DNA of 64,000 bases from Scilla litardierei (lineage: Eukaryota > Streptophyta > Magnoliopsida > Asparagales > Asparagaceae), in assembly GCA_030789695.1 (NCBI GenBank), contig CM061139.1, positions 196,017,641 to 196,081,640 of the forward strand. The letters are read 5' to 3'. This document shows, in pieces, positions 1 through 11,700 of the stretch (position 1 is its first letter; every line of letters starts with the position of its first letter). The notes beneath the pieces were generated by a model, which worked only from the letters and a program-made list of their open reading frames with translations, was not told the origin of the DNA and ran no database searches. Both the position numbers and the translations under genes were made by a program.

Positions 1-213
1 CACTGCTTAACGTAGGTCCTTACTTCAACATGGAGCTTCCTGCATATTTTCATGACTATAAGTTTTTTGTTCTTTATTCTCAATATGAGTTTTTGCTATT
101 TTTGGAAAAAGGGTCCATTTGTAACATGAAAGTCAGAAGAAAGTATAGAAATCCTCTTATATTGTTGTCAACACCTTGCTGCTCCTATTTAAATTATCTG
201 CATCTTTTGACAG

Positions 214-393
214 GGAGATAGTTACTTTGAGATAGATCTCGATATGCACAGGTTCAGTTACATTTCAAGGAAAGGGTTTGAAACATTTTTAGACAGGTTG
301 AAGCTCTGCGTCTTGGATTTCGGCTTAACCATTCAGGTAATTGCTTGTCTAACAACAACTCTCTTGTTGGATGCATCGAGACACAAAATAACT

Positions 394-453
<60 letters not shown>

Positions 454-561
454 CAACAGGGAAACAAACCTGAGGAATTGCCAGAGCAGATTCTGTGCTG
501 TGTGCGATTGAGTGGGATTGATTATACAGACTATCACCCACTTGCAGCGCATTGGCCCTAA
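214..561 (+). CDS. DUF1336 (EDR2 C-terminal domain) protein, last two coding exons
   Basis: This is the 3' end of a plant DUF1336 protein, resembling the CW14 branch of the EDR2-like family; the rest lies outside the window. Two exons are visible. Exon 214-336 follows a cag acceptor and encodes [20 protein letters not shown] and onward to GLTIQ. Exon 460-561 follows cag and encodes [16 protein letters not shown] and onward to AAHWP with a TAA stop. The donor is gtaatt at 337. Both exon boundaries fall between codons, and the joined frame reads straight through. The [16 protein letters not shown] and KPEELPEQ blocks are typical of the end of the domain. EDR2-type proteins are linked to lipid-binding START domains and defence signalling, but no such domain is visible here. 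Bases 1-213 look intronic. The gene converges on the minus-strand gene at 1358-1693. Confidence 0.85.
395..450. repeat. Compound (CT)11(GT)17 microsatellite in intron
   Basis: A perfect CT run (395-416) passes directly into a perfect GT run (417-450) inside the last intron of the DUF1336 gene, 9 bases before the exon. It sits where a polypyrimidine tract would be, so length changes could affect acceptor use. That effect is inference. Confidence 0.95.
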
Positions 562-1357
562 ACTGCGGTCCAGCCACCTGCTAACGGTGTTTCAAGTCTA
601 ACTCTGCTAATGATGTTTCAAGTCCAACTCTGCTAGATTTCAAGGATTATACTTGTGACTGAAGCATCCAGCACGGCATACTAGAATTTTACTGTTTCTG
701 AGAAAAACTTTGAAGCAGTTCTATCATACCTGAATCTACGTCGTCTTCTACCGCATGACTCAGCTGATTCTACCGGAGGACTCAGTTAAACGCAGAATGG
801 ATGGTGAAATAATTGAGATCGGTGGCAACATTATCTAAATTTTTGTAGTGAGTCATGACGGCGAAAAAAGTGCAGCTGATAGCGTTTTCTGATGATATGG
901 ATCCATGGCTGCCAATTTGAGGGATTCGATCTGACATTCTAGTAACATATCGATATATATCCAATACCAGTTCCATTTACTTGTTGTAGATTACATTGTT
1001 TATTTATTCAAAAGAAAGAGGGGAAAAATTGGTGATGTTAACTTGGAACACACAAAATGCTTTGCCATTTTTCCTATTGAGTACAGAACATACTTCATTT
1101 TTGAGAAAATATGTTCTCAGTTTTATACGTAAAATCCCATCCCATCGTAACTGCGTTGTCATCCTATTGTCGTCATATCTTGTATACTTTGATCAGAAAG
1201 TGTATTGAATTCGATCATGAAATACCCCCCCACACAGAGAGAGCAGATGCATACACAGATTTTATTTATTCAACCCAACGAGCTATTGATGTTGTTCACG
1301 CGTAGCATTTCTTTGGCTTAGAAGGGCAGATGCAGGATTGAGACTACAGTTTTTGCT
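562..1357. other. Intergenic stretch between convergent genes
   Basis: This holds the 3' untranslated sequence of the DUF1336 gene and, from the other side, that of the minus-strand gene. Short runs of open frame are present but show no family resemblance. I see no RNA gene or repeat beyond an AT-rich base composition. Confidence 0.6.
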
Positions 1358-1693
1358 CTACTGGGTTGTGGTGACAGGAGGAGGTCTCATGCACGGCCCG
1401 AACACCGCTGAGAATCCACACGAGCTTCGTGGTTTCTGCGCCGACTTGGCCGTCGTAGGGGTCTCCGCCGGAGTTTCTTCTTGCGATGAAGATGAACCAA
1501 ACGGGTCGTCGTCAAGTTTCTCTTGGTGCAAATAGCTGTCGTTGTTGTGTCGGGGGATGCACGACGCCTGGCGGGACAGCGCCCCGCCTTTGAGTTCGGT
1601 GCCACGGGCGGGATCGAGCCAGGTGCGTCCCGAGGAGCCTTGCCTCCGGAACGACACCGACGATCTCTGCAGCTGAAGCTGCTGTGTTGCCAT
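1358..1693 (-). CDS. Small MAPK-substrate-like protein (At1g80180 type)
   Basis: This is a 111-residue single-exon protein. Its N-terminal block LQRSSVSFRRQGSSGRTW matches the invariant start of plant proteins annotated as MAPK kinase substrate protein At1g80180-like (LQRS..SFRRQGSSG.VW). The C-terminal CGFSAVFG block is the second conserved patch. In between lie SRQAS and an acidic, Ser-rich stretch (residues about 60-75) that suits a phosphoprotein. The length is normal for the family. The first ATG at 1693 is the natural start because the conserved block begins seven residues later. The family includes in vitro MAP-kinase substrates; its biochemical role is otherwise unclear. It is more GC-rich than the surrounding DNA, as real coding sequence in this window tends to be. 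Assignment rests on motif memory only. Confidence 0.65.
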   Translation of the reverse strand: MATQQLQLQRSSVSFRRQGSSGRTWLDPARGTELKGGALSRQASCIPRHNNDSYLHQEKLDDDPFGSSSSQEETPAETPTTAKSAQKPRSSCGFSAVFGPCMRPPPVTTTQ

Positions 1694-2907
1694 TCTCTAT
1701 CTTGTTGGTGATGACTTTCTCTCTTCCAAAAGTCCCCCTCTTCGTCTATTGTATTCTACTGGCCTTGATATTGGTTGGTTTTTTGCTGCAGGGGATTCGG
1801 AAATTGTGAGGTCGCTGTTGTTTCTTCAACGCTGTCCGTTGTTCTGTTGGGATGCCATTGCCATTCTTGGGAGGTGACTTTCCATCTATTTCTCATTGCT
1901 GGAAACTGCTGTTCCATGAAAAGGTTTGGATTTCAAACAACTTAAAACTGTTGAATATGCTTGTTTTGGTTTTTGTTGCTTGTTAGTGGTATTATTTTCT
2001 AAGCTGATCTGCGATGCGTTTCTATTACCCATGTTAAAATTTCAAGCATGCATGTGTGAATGTTCAACTCGGGCTTGGCAATCCAAATAGCTTCTTAATT
2101 GGCAACAAAAAAAAGAATGATGAGGGCTTTACTAGTTTAATTGAGGGTGGATTTTCAAATTCTATGTGAGAAATTGCTCTTATGTGACTCATCAATCATA
2201 TTAATTGTAGCATGAGATATGTTTATATGTGAATATAAGTATGTGTACATATTTATATATCATTTGACGTATTATAATTATGTTAAAGTTATTATGGTTA
2301 TCATAACTGTATAACTATAACTCTTTGATGGAAGGAGTTATATAAAGAGGAGTATTTGCCTACACATATGAATGTTGAAGTGTTAATTATTTTGAATTAA
2401 TGCTTATATTCGGATTAATTATTACTCACATGAAGGAAGCCATAAAATGAGTGTTGTGGGCAAGAATAACAAGAAATTGAAGTGGTTCCTTCATTTCTAT
2501 TATACATATGTGGGAGTTTCCCCACGGGCAAAACCGTGTGAAATTCCCAGTAGGACAACTAGGTCAGTAGAGATGTGGCCATGGTTTGGCCACATAAGCA
2601 AGGTGGGTCCCGATGGGGCTTGGGTGGGGACTTGGGTCTGGATTGGGGTGTTCGTTTGGGTCAACCAAAGAAAAGCCGCACCTTTTCTCTTAATTGCATG
2701 CTTGTCATCCCTTTTTTCATGAAACCAAAGAAACCCATCACTCTCTCTACTATTTACAGGTTTGCCACCTACCTTTTTGCACTTTGCCCCCGTGGGTTTT
2801 TTGCACTTAGGTCCCCTGATTTTCACATTATAACCCCTGACGCAACACATACACACTTCTCTCTCATTTCCCTTCGCGCGCAGTCCCCGCCTCCCCAGTG
2901 TTAGTTT
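1694..2907. other. Upstream region of the 1358-1693 gene; no gene seen
   Basis: This AT-rich DNA is upstream of the minus-strand gene and should hold its promoter and 5' untranslated region. I could not fix a TATA box. A minus-strand open frame (2500-3102) crosses its end but overlaps the tandem duplication and resembles no protein family, so I do not call it a gene. Confidence 0.5.
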
Positions 2908-3249
2908 TTCCTTGAGTCCATGTGCACGTGCAATTTCTAGTATATCATTAAAGAAAGGTACGATGATGTTTACTTTCTTGTTTGACATGTATATAAGTTG
3001 TATGTGTGGATTGTTCATCATGTCATATAATTTTGAGAATTCATCGATTCCCATATTCAATAAAAGTCCCCGTGCGCCATGTGCACGAGCAATTTCTAGC
3101 ATATCATTAAAAAAGGGATGACGATGTTTACTTTCTTGTTTGACATGTATATATCTTGTTTGACATGTACACTATAAGTTGTGTTTGTTGATTGTTAATC
3201 ATATCATATGATTTTGAGAATTCATCGATTCCCATACTCAATAAAAGTA
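2908..3249 (+). repeat. Two-copy tandem duplication
   Basis: Two adjacent diverged copies, about 2908-3068 and 3069-3249. Both contain atgtgcacg.gcaatttcta, tactttcttgtttgacatgt and gaattcatcgattcccata in the same order. The second copy has a small internal duplication of cttgtttgacatgta. It could be remains of a transposon or a local duplication. Confidence 0.8.
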
Positions 3250-5533
3250 TAAAAATCTATGCCTTATTCTCACCACAACTCCGACGTAAGTAGGCTTTGA
3301 AAGAGGGTTGGATCAGTCCATGGCCAGGGAGTCTGAATCCGGAATCGGTTATTGCAGGCAATATGGAACTCGTGTTATATGATTATAAGACATGATGGAA
3401 TGAAACATGTGATATGGGAATACGCTAAATCTAAGAAGAAAAATTAAAATGCTTGATTCCTTGTGCTAGCAAGCATGCATGACGATATTATCTGTGATAT
3501 TTATAAACTCCTCTAGAAATTTCTACCTAAGATTACAATTAGAGTTTTCTAATTTAATCTTAATCAATGATCTCGCAAATATGAAGTTAAGCGCAACCAA
3601 AATAAGACAATGCAAGAGATAAATCACAATATAGAGAACACAACACAAACACAAACACAAACACAAACACAAGAGAATTATCCTGATTCACCCACCTCCA
3701 GTCCCAAGGCCCACTTCGAGTTTCACTATAAACTTCCCTTAATAGAACAATAGTCCAATCACCTCTTTCCAAGAGGATTTTTACAAACCACATCTTCTTA
3801 ATCAGAGGATTTCCAACACCTCAAAATCGAGTATTTCACAGCTACCTCTTTCCAAGAGTATTTTAATACTTACAATGCTTTTGATACAATTACCTACATC
3901 CGGAGTTGAAGCTCTTGTGTATGCGATGAAGCTATATGAGAACTTGATCTTCAAAAGATGGAATTTGAAACTTTTGAAAGATCAAGAAGATGCCCAAAGA
4001 AAGATTGAAACTTTTGAAGATCAAGTTCTCATATAGCTTCTGAAGATGGTTTTCTTTTTGAAATCTTCTGAAGCTTAACACAATTTTTCTCTAAAGAAAT
4101 TTATCGGTAAAAGTTATCTTAAAAATCTGAACAACACTGTATATATTTATATATATGGTGAATTGTGGGTCAAGACATACGGCCTAAAATACACATCCAA
4201 CGGTAAAAAACAGCTAGTTATAGCGTTGCCATTATAGGCCAAATGGCTAGTACTAATCGACTAGACATCAGCTAGTCGACTAGGTCAACACTACTAGTCG
4301 ACTAGTTCAACAATGTCAAATGAGCCGTTATATGCTCTGTAAAATCTAGTCGCTTATAGTGCTTTTTCTAGTCGATCAGAGCTCAAGAGTCATAAGTCTA
4401 GCCTAACTTCTCAGCTAGTCTATTGGGTGTCAATCTAATCAACTAGTTGGCCTATAAACAAGGTTTTTAACCGAGAAAACTTAGGAAATCTTTTTGAAAA
4501 CTTTCACAAACATTTTGAAATCATATTTAAGAAATTCCTAAGTGAGAGAAAACTTAAACTAAGGCCTTAACATTCTAATCAATACATAAACTAAAATTAC
4601 ATCATTTTATACATAAAGCAACTAAGTACGAGCCCACATGAGCTTGTACTTGGTTGTACCCACCCCTTTATGTGAGAGGGCATATGGGGCCCTCTCTCAT
4701 ACGGCGGCGTATGATACCCATTATTCTCTTTATGGGAACGGGTAAGTTGACTGTTAAACTTGTTCACGGCCGCCTCCTAACCCTGCCACGAGTTGTGAAT
4801 GCAGCTGCCCGTGGTGACCAAGAGAAATCCGAGATCGGACGCACATCCGATTTGTCTTCGACAAATTTCTTTGTTTTGTTCGTGGAAAAGAAACTTGCCA
4901 AATTGATGAATTTTTCTACACAAACGTGATCAAAAAAGCCACGTTGCAGGTGACTTCCGATAGCAGGAGGTCCTCATACTTCATCACGGGATTCACGAGC
5001 AGAAGCCAACAAATAAGAAACATGGATCGAGAGCACGTGTGTAGGCATTTAATACGATCACGTGGCCACCATGCACGGTGACGAGGCTTGCCAGTTCTTG
5101 ATAAGGGACATCACGATCACGCGTGGGCTCAGAATGAGCAACTCTGGTCTCTCACACGAGGCTCACGACTTACGCGACGTGCCGACAAAACGAGCCCGGC
5201 CGACACCTACCCACGGCGACACGCGTGAGAACGTAAGGCGGTTTTATTTAGTACAATACTACGAGGTGCATGTACCTGCTTTTGCCACACAGAAAAAGCA
5301 AGGACAACACTTCCAAAAATAGCAAAAATCTACACCGCATCGTATATGCAACTCAAGTTTGAGGTGTAGATAGCGGTTCTCATCGTAAATTTACCCTAGT
5401 GTTTCCCTGTGCTAATTATTAATAAAATAATAATATTAAATCAAATTAAAGAAATATAAGAAAATTGACCGCTTTCACACCAACATACATATACGAGATT
5501 AATGAAAAAAAGATAGCGCTATGGCATTAAGAA
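3250..5533. other. Unassigned intergenic DNA
   Basis: No gene is supported. The stretch contains a 6-bp repeat (about 3639-3672, CACAAA units), the perfect inverted repeat at 3928-4040, and an area (about 4200-4460) with several copies of tagtcgactag and related strings, which may be an old LTR. Open frames at 4654-4929 and 5062-5322 show no recognisable motif. Confidence 0.45.
3928..4040. repeat. Perfect 30-bp inverted repeat
   Basis: The arm at 3928-3957 (gaagctatatgag... to ...cttcaaaag) is the exact reverse complement of 4011-4040; the 53-bp spacer is rich in gaaacttttgaa. Transcribed, it would form a long hairpin. It could be a foldback element, a precursor of small RNA, or the result of a local inverted duplication. 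Confidence 0.9.
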
Positions 5534-5538
5534 CATCC

Positions 5539-5668
5539 TGTTATGAATGAGAAACAGATTTGGAGAAGGGTTGAGGCTAGGAAACCCCTAGCATCCTTTA
5601 TATAGTATTCATAATGGGTACTCATGTGGGTGGATACCCAATAGGCCCAATGGGTCCTATTCATAACA
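5539..5668 (-). repeat. 3' LTR of Copia B
   Basis: A 130-bp copy that on the minus strand starts TGTTATGAATAGG and ends TTCATAACA. On the plus strand it is followed at 5669 by cttccccttatcc, the reverse complement of the polypurine tract aaggggaag. Confidence 0.92.
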
Positions 5669-6050
5669 CTTCCCCTTATCCAACCAACGTGGTATACTCG
5701 ACTTTATGAATACTGAATGATTCATTAGTACTACTGAGTATCTTAAAGGGTGGATACTTCTGGATCCAAGTTAAGGGTAACTGCCTCGTTAAAAACCCTT
5801 AGCTATGGAAAACCCTGTGGGAAAAACCAATAGCGAAGGGAAAAGAGTACAACACTCCATAACTTCCCCTGATTTGGGGATGTGTCGAGGGGTGGATACT
5901 TCTGGATCCAGAGTCAATGTGGTTGCCTCATTAAAACCTTGACTATGGAAAACCATGTGGGAAAAACCACTAGCCAAGGAAAAAGAGTACAACTCTACAG
6001 TTGACTCCCCCTAATCTGATCAAGCTTCAGGCTTGCAGATCTCCTATATA
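5669..6050 (-). other. 3' untranslated region of Copia B
   Basis: It matches, in reverse, the sequence between pol and the 3' LTR of Copia A (about 39240-39530), including the strings around ggtttttcccac and gactctggatcc. Two GGAT...ATCC hairpin motifs (5752-5767, 5894-5909) and one CAAG...CTTG motif (6021-6035) lie here. Confidence 0.8.
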
Positions 6051-9000
6051 TCTATACATTTATCTCCTATGTGTCTATACATCCATCTCATCTGCAACAT
6101 TCTGAAAGCAAAAGTAAAGTACACGCATCACTCATCTATACAAGTTTCACTCATATAAGGCATTAGCTGAAACTAAAGGAGCGCTAGCAAACTTGGTAGA
6201 CAGCTCCACGTCTCAATCGTCATTGTCTGCGAGGTACTTCAGGACCTGGCTTTGTATGTTCTTGAACTGCTCCTTGGGTGATGAGCTTCTCGGGATGGTG
6301 GAAGGATGTAGACTTGGAAGGATTCTGTGTAGATCTTCAGGAGGTGGACGTCCCGTTTATGCTATTCATCGCGATGATCTGTAACCTGCATATGCAAATA
6401 CATTTAACATAGAGGATTTTTCCTCGACCCTTGGAGATAGCGCAGAAGCCACATATCTCTGGTCCAGTGGCGCGCTGGGGGCACTGCACTGTACCTGGCT
6501 AATAGCTATACTGCTAACGCTCAAAAGAGACGCATGCAGTTGGCCAGGTAGAAGAGTGTTTCAAAGACACTTAAGGTACTTCTGGACCATATATATTCTT
6601 CCCCTCTTCCAGCTAACGGAAATGGGTCTTTTAATGTATATCCATACAACCAAATAGGTGTATTTGGTGGAGAATGAAATTAATGTTTCTTCATCAATCA
6701 TCATTGTATGAAGTTTACATCTTCGGGATGATTAATTAACGTCATCTTCAGGATGATAGTTCATTTCCAGGATAATAGTTCATCTTCGGGATGATTGATC
6801 ATCTACAGGATGATTAATGTCATCTTCATGGATGATTATATTCTGTAAGCCTAGAATTTATGCCTAGCTAGAACTTTCATAGCATTTTTGATAGATAGGC
6901 TTTAACAGATATTTCGGTATTTTCTCTTCAGGAGATCCGATAATATTTTGAGTTATTAAAATAATCTCAATTCTTTTAATTTGCTCTCTTAAGAACAATA
7001 CTGTTTTTAAGAGGTGCAAACAACAACCTTTTAGTATGAGTCTTTTAAGGATCTTTGTCTAGGTTGTCTTTCCTTTAATCATATTATTAATATGTGTCCC
7101 AAAAAGAAAGGAAAGTAAAGAAAAAGATTTATATATGCAGTTGAAGGAATTTTATATCGGTAATGTTGTCACATCCAATAGCAACATCAACCAAAAATTC
7201 CCTCTTTTTGCCATTCGTTGGGTTACGCCTTGATATAAACCAGTCGATGCATCAGATTCATCTTGTAAGTGAGTTCAGCTCATCTTACTTGATTACTTCC
7301 TGGTTTGAGCGATTTATACCTCTAAAACTATAGCAAATTAAAATGCTTATAGCTAACGATTTTATTTTAATTCTCCTTCAATACTCAGTTATCCCACAGG
7401 ATTTGATATCATTTTTGATACCAGGACTTCAGGTCCAACACCTCATATTTCATAAGTGAGTCCAGCTCACCTTATTATTGCCTCATTCCACATTATTATA
7501 ATTTTGGCCAAATCTCTATCTTTGCTTCAGGCAAAGCAGAGTTGTGGAAACGATATTTTATATTTAACTGGCAAAATGAAATATGAGAGAATTTGTCGAC
7601 AAAATGTGTTATTTCTTGTCCAAAACTCACCCCGTACGTACTATAATCATTTGATTTCTCCCAGAAGAGTCTCCTTCACGACACGTTAAAGAAGTGAAGG
7701 TTCTGGGACGGGTAAAGAATATGGACAGATCCAGAATTGGTCCTTAGCAACCAAGTTGCAATAAGGTTCTGGATTTGAGCTCACTTTCCTGTGGTGGTAT
7801 TGCTTTTTCGGTCTCCAGGAGTAGATCTCTCTTTTTGGAGCCTAGTGGTATGTCCTCTCATCCATTGAGGATATCCACTTCTGCTACTGGTGGATTGCAT
7901 CCAATATATTTGGTATGTCAATCCTAGCTGGATTTTTAGTAGCAGGGATGTGAAAGTTTTGACAATATCTATATTGTCAGTAACTATGTCTGATAACTGT
8001 TTTAACAGTTTCATAAGTGTGGATCTTCAGGATCTCATCACAATTCATGATAGCCAGATCATAGGTATTAATGATTTAAATGGTCATTTGAGCTTCAGGC
8101 TCATGGATGATTGTAGTATTTCTGTTGAAACTGATGCTGGGACATTAAAGTTGTGAGGGATCTTCAGGATCTCATCAAATCTTTAAAATAGGGTCATCAA
8201 TGCACGTCTTAGGAGAAGTGAATTTAAATGCTTCCCCTGTTCAGAGTGCTCAGACTCTATTTATCTGGGATATTTACTTCCGATAAATAGTTCTACATTT
8301 TGATGGTCTATAGTGGTGATATGGGGGTGTCTACTCATCATGGCACAATCTATAAGATGTGCTCTAAACGCTTCCCCCGTCAGGGGTTTTCAGAAACTGT
8401 TTATATGAGGTGATCAGACTCATATAAATAGGTTCTAAGGAGGCGTTTTGATGGTTTGCAATGTAATTGCATGTTCCCATGTGGTCACCTACAACTGGAT
8501 TTTTGATGGATAAGAAATCCATTTAAATCATTTTAATGATTTATATTACCCATATTTGGGTGTGAACACAAGCTTCAGGGTGTTCGATATTTTTCCAGTT
8601 GCAAAAACATTTAAATTTCCCAGTGTTATCCAAAGTTACCACCATCTTATAAAAGAATGTGGTTGGATAATGACCATTTTATTTAGAGGATATATTGATG
8701 AGTACACCAAGGGTACATCATCGGTCCTATTAAGGGAGTGGACGAAGCCTATTTATATCCCTTAAATACTCTCAAGAGACCTAAAGGTCTTCATTATCTT
8801 TAATGATGATGGTATATCATCTTAAATTCATTTGAGGAAGTGGGGAGAGTCAAGGTCCATGTGAATGGAGATGATCTCATTATCATTTTTCCCTTTTGAA
8901 TAGGACAATGAAAGTTTCACCCTTTTTGAAGAATCTTCGGGTTCGTCTGGTTGATGATGTCTTGCATCATCACTCCAGGGTGATATCGATCCAAAGTTGG

Positions 9001-9776
9001 TCGATTCTGGACACTTCTGGTGTTCCAAAATAATTCCTCTTTTGAATTTATGTGGCACTTTTGAAAAGTCCATTAAAATGCTCAAGTTAATTTTGTCCGG
9101 TAATAGTTGAACTGTGTTCAAACTGTGAAGGATTACATCTTCACTTTGACTATTGTGCGGATCATTTTGGGACAAAGCTTCAGGCTTCATTTATTTCTTG
9201 AGTCATTAGGGATTTCGTTTTGACGAATATCCTTTTTGAAACTGTGTAAGTTTCAGAGAGTATATGGCATCCTCATTTTATTTTTTAGGGGTATTCAAGA
9301 TAGCAAAACATACGCAGTAAAATAAAATGTATTAAAACTACAAGGGAATAATACTGATGATAAGTCAACAAGTGACATAGTGTGGTGTGTACTCTTGAAA
9401 ACATACAACAATAATTATGCTCATTTAAGACTTATGTTATGACAACAGATTATATTTGATTTCAAAATTTATTTGTCCTCGGGGAGTAGCTAAATATACA
9501 TAAGGTCAATTAGACTTTCGTTGTTTTGACTAGATATGTATGTATTTTTATATGGCATAAGTTAATGCACATTCATGTTTGCAAAAACATTATGGTTCTT
9601 ATCAGAACTTCCGGTCTGATTTTGGCTTGCCATTACTTACTCCATGTCGAGGTATATCGTATCTTCCCTTTCCCATTTAATCCAAGACTTCCCCTGTTTT
9701 GAGTTTTCCTTATTTTTATTTCAGGTCATGTTTGATCCTGAACTTCCCCTGATTTCAATATTCCTTATTTATAAAG
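6051..9776 (-). other. Degenerate interior of Copia B
   Basis: This is AT-rich sequence in the place of pol. Apart from the remnant at 8828-9190 and the CCTGAAG hairpins, I recognise no coding blocks; reading frames are short on both strands. Confidence 0.6.
8828..9190 (-). pseudogene. Copia pol spacer remnant in element B
   Basis: A 120-codon open stretch contains KPEA, then DP..SQ.E, then VILHSLNTVQLLPDKI. Copia A has the same order in its integrase-to-RT spacer: KPEA, DPPTSQCEEE, then ILHIQNTVHLLPDKF (about 26430-26570). This ties B to the A family and shows that B once carried pol. The remainder (SDDARHHQPDEPEDSSKRV and on) has no match in A that I can see. No catalytic motif is present. 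Confidence 0.65.
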
Positions 9777-10917
9777 TGTTACGAGGTGGAACTCGCGTAC
9801 AATGAATTTGTATTATGGGGAACCAAGGGCACGATGGTTATATGGAGAAGAGGGTTTAGGTAGGCTGTTTTACAAGTGATTAGTGGGGTGAAGAAGTTGG
9901 ACCCGTTGCCGGTGGTGCTTACGGGGTCGAATCTCGCCGGATGCAGCTGAGGAAGGTGGGACGGCAGGGGGCTGAAGCTGACTTTGGTCAAGGGGCGAGC
10001 TCTCCTGCAGCACGAACAACTCGTCAGAAGGGCAGGGTTGGGGTTCAACCCTTAGCCCCTCCGATGCCTAAGTCAGTAATAGGGCTTAAAATGGGGGCTA
10101 GACACGCCGGCCGGACTAACGGTGTGTCGACCGCACGTGGCGAGCTATGGGAGGGAGAACAAAGATATGGACGACCTTTGCCCTCGTGTGTGAATTATAG
10201 ATTAAGAGAGAATTTTTCCAACCCCCTCACCGTAAGGGGAGAGGGGGTATTTATACCTGTCGGGAGATGACTAGACGGGGCTGATCTGGCATGTTGACAA
10301 GACGTGCTGAGCTGGCTCGGTTGTCAGCGGAAGCTTCAGACAAGGATGTTGGGAACAGGAGTGTCTGACCTGCTTTTGTCAGGCGGCGCGACAGCCAGGG
10401 GGTGCTGTTGTCGGGAGGTCAGGGCCGAAAGCGTTAACTGTCAGGCGGCTCTTCCGTCAGGGGGTGCTTTGTCAGACGTTCGGGTGACGTATGTGTCAGT
10501 CGTGTCCTTATCCTTGGTCGTTTGTCGTTGGCGGCGACCCACAGGTCTGGCTTTGTTATCCTCGGCGCCGCGGTTCGTGGGGGCCGTTCGGGACGTCCGG
10601 CTCGAGGGCTGTTCGGCCCGGCCGCGCCTCCCTGTCGGTCGTGGGTTATGGGTCGTTAGGACGGTAGAACACGCATATGACCGTGTCGGCCGGCCCGGCG
10701 ATACTGTCCGGGGGCTCCCCAAGCGCTTTGCTTCCGGCGGGCCGAGCAACTGCAGTTGCGCGCCTCGACCAAGGCAGGGGGAGTGCCCCTTGGCACGCCC
10801 GTTCCTGCATAGCCTCGGTCTTCTGGGGTGGAGGCTCTTTCACCAAGGGGAGAGTCAATGGGGTACCCCAGCGGGTACAGGTGTGAGTCGGACTCTTACG
10901 ATCTTTAGGTCGTAACA
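9777..10917. mobile_element. Solo LTR (Gypsy type) inside Copia B
   Basis: A 1141-bp GC-rich block starts TGTTACGA and ends TCGTAACA, perfect 8-bp inverted termini. It is flanked by the 5-bp duplication TAAAG (9772-9776 and 10918-10922). No internal region or second LTR is present, so it is the product of recombination between two LTRs. A tatttata string near 10248 could be its TATA box. Open frames inside are GC-rich artefacts. The family resembles Gypsy LTRs by its ends; the exact lineage is unknown. Confidence 0.85.
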
Positions 10918-11700
10918 TAAAGGACAATGAAAATTAGTCTTGCTAAGGAGACATAAGCAGGGGTTTGAACAAATTATTTATACTTCCACTTTTCTAATTC
11001 ATAAGAGACTTTTAAAAAGTCTATTTGAATGCTCGAGTATAGCTTCAGGCCTTTTACTTGAGTCGTTCAAATTTTATGTGGATAGTTTATCATGCTCAGA
11101 GGGGAACAAATACATGGGTGCGTAATATATTTCTCACTTATTCATTAAGCCACGACTTCAGGCGTATGCTTATATTCAAGGCTAGAAAAAATCTTTCCTT
11201 GTAAAAATAAAGGAGAGTACTCTTTTAAAGAGTTTAGCGGTATTATGGAAAACTTCTGGTGTCCATATTGGATTATATAGATCATAGATCTTATATATCT
11301 GTTTACCGCAAAGTGTGCATCTTTTATAAAGATAGCAATTATAATTTTCGCATAAACCATCGTATTTATTTTATTAGGGAGAGAGAGTGTTGACTTTTGA
11401 TTTGATTTTGAACTTCAGGTTCATTTTGTCAAAGTGGATATGATATTAAAATTTTTGAAATCATTATTGTCTTATTGTCATAAATATCATCATATCATGA
11501 GCCCATCATACATATAATGTAAAGCTTGTAAACTGAAGATTATGTTCAATTGAATTGAAACACGTATGATGTACACATGCTATTTATATGCTGCAGGCAT
11601 TTAAAATAATCTTATCGCAGGTATATAGTCTAGCAATAGGCGTTGAACTATATCAAAGTGATTTTGGCATGCTTTTTGACAGTTTCATTGTAACATTAAC
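10918..11700 (-). other. Degenerate gag-end interior of Copia B
   Basis: Gag would be expected here by comparison with A, but no gag block is recognisable. Two or three CTTCAGG motifs remain (around 11041, 11156 and 11409). Confidence 0.5.

Larger units (their letters stand above)
5752..11423 (-). repeat. Dispersed mini-hairpins with a CCTGAAG core
   Basis: The non-coding interior of B holds more than a dozen short palindromes in which a near-constant core (CTTCAGG on plus, CCTGAAG in element sense) is flanked by complementary arms. Plus-strand examples as arm/arm: CAAG/CTTG at 6021-6035; TCAT/ATGA at 6742-6756; TCT/AGA at 6923-6935; GGA/TCC at 7424-7436; CTTTG/CAAAG at 7520-7536; TGAG/CTCA at 8089-8103; AAG/CTT at 9175-9187; TGAA/TTCA at 11409-11423. 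Arms differ but pair in each case. A cluster at 6717-6840 repeats the TCAT/ATGA form with core variants. Function unknown. Confidence 0.7.

Noticed and set aside
244..561. A single 105-residue plus-strand frame and its 107-residue antisense over the CT/GT repeat
   Set aside because: The plus frame is two exons read through an intron; the His-Thr run of the antisense is microsatellite-coded.
10304..10927. 203-residue frame and antisense partners
   Set aside because: Lie within a solo LTR and show no domain.
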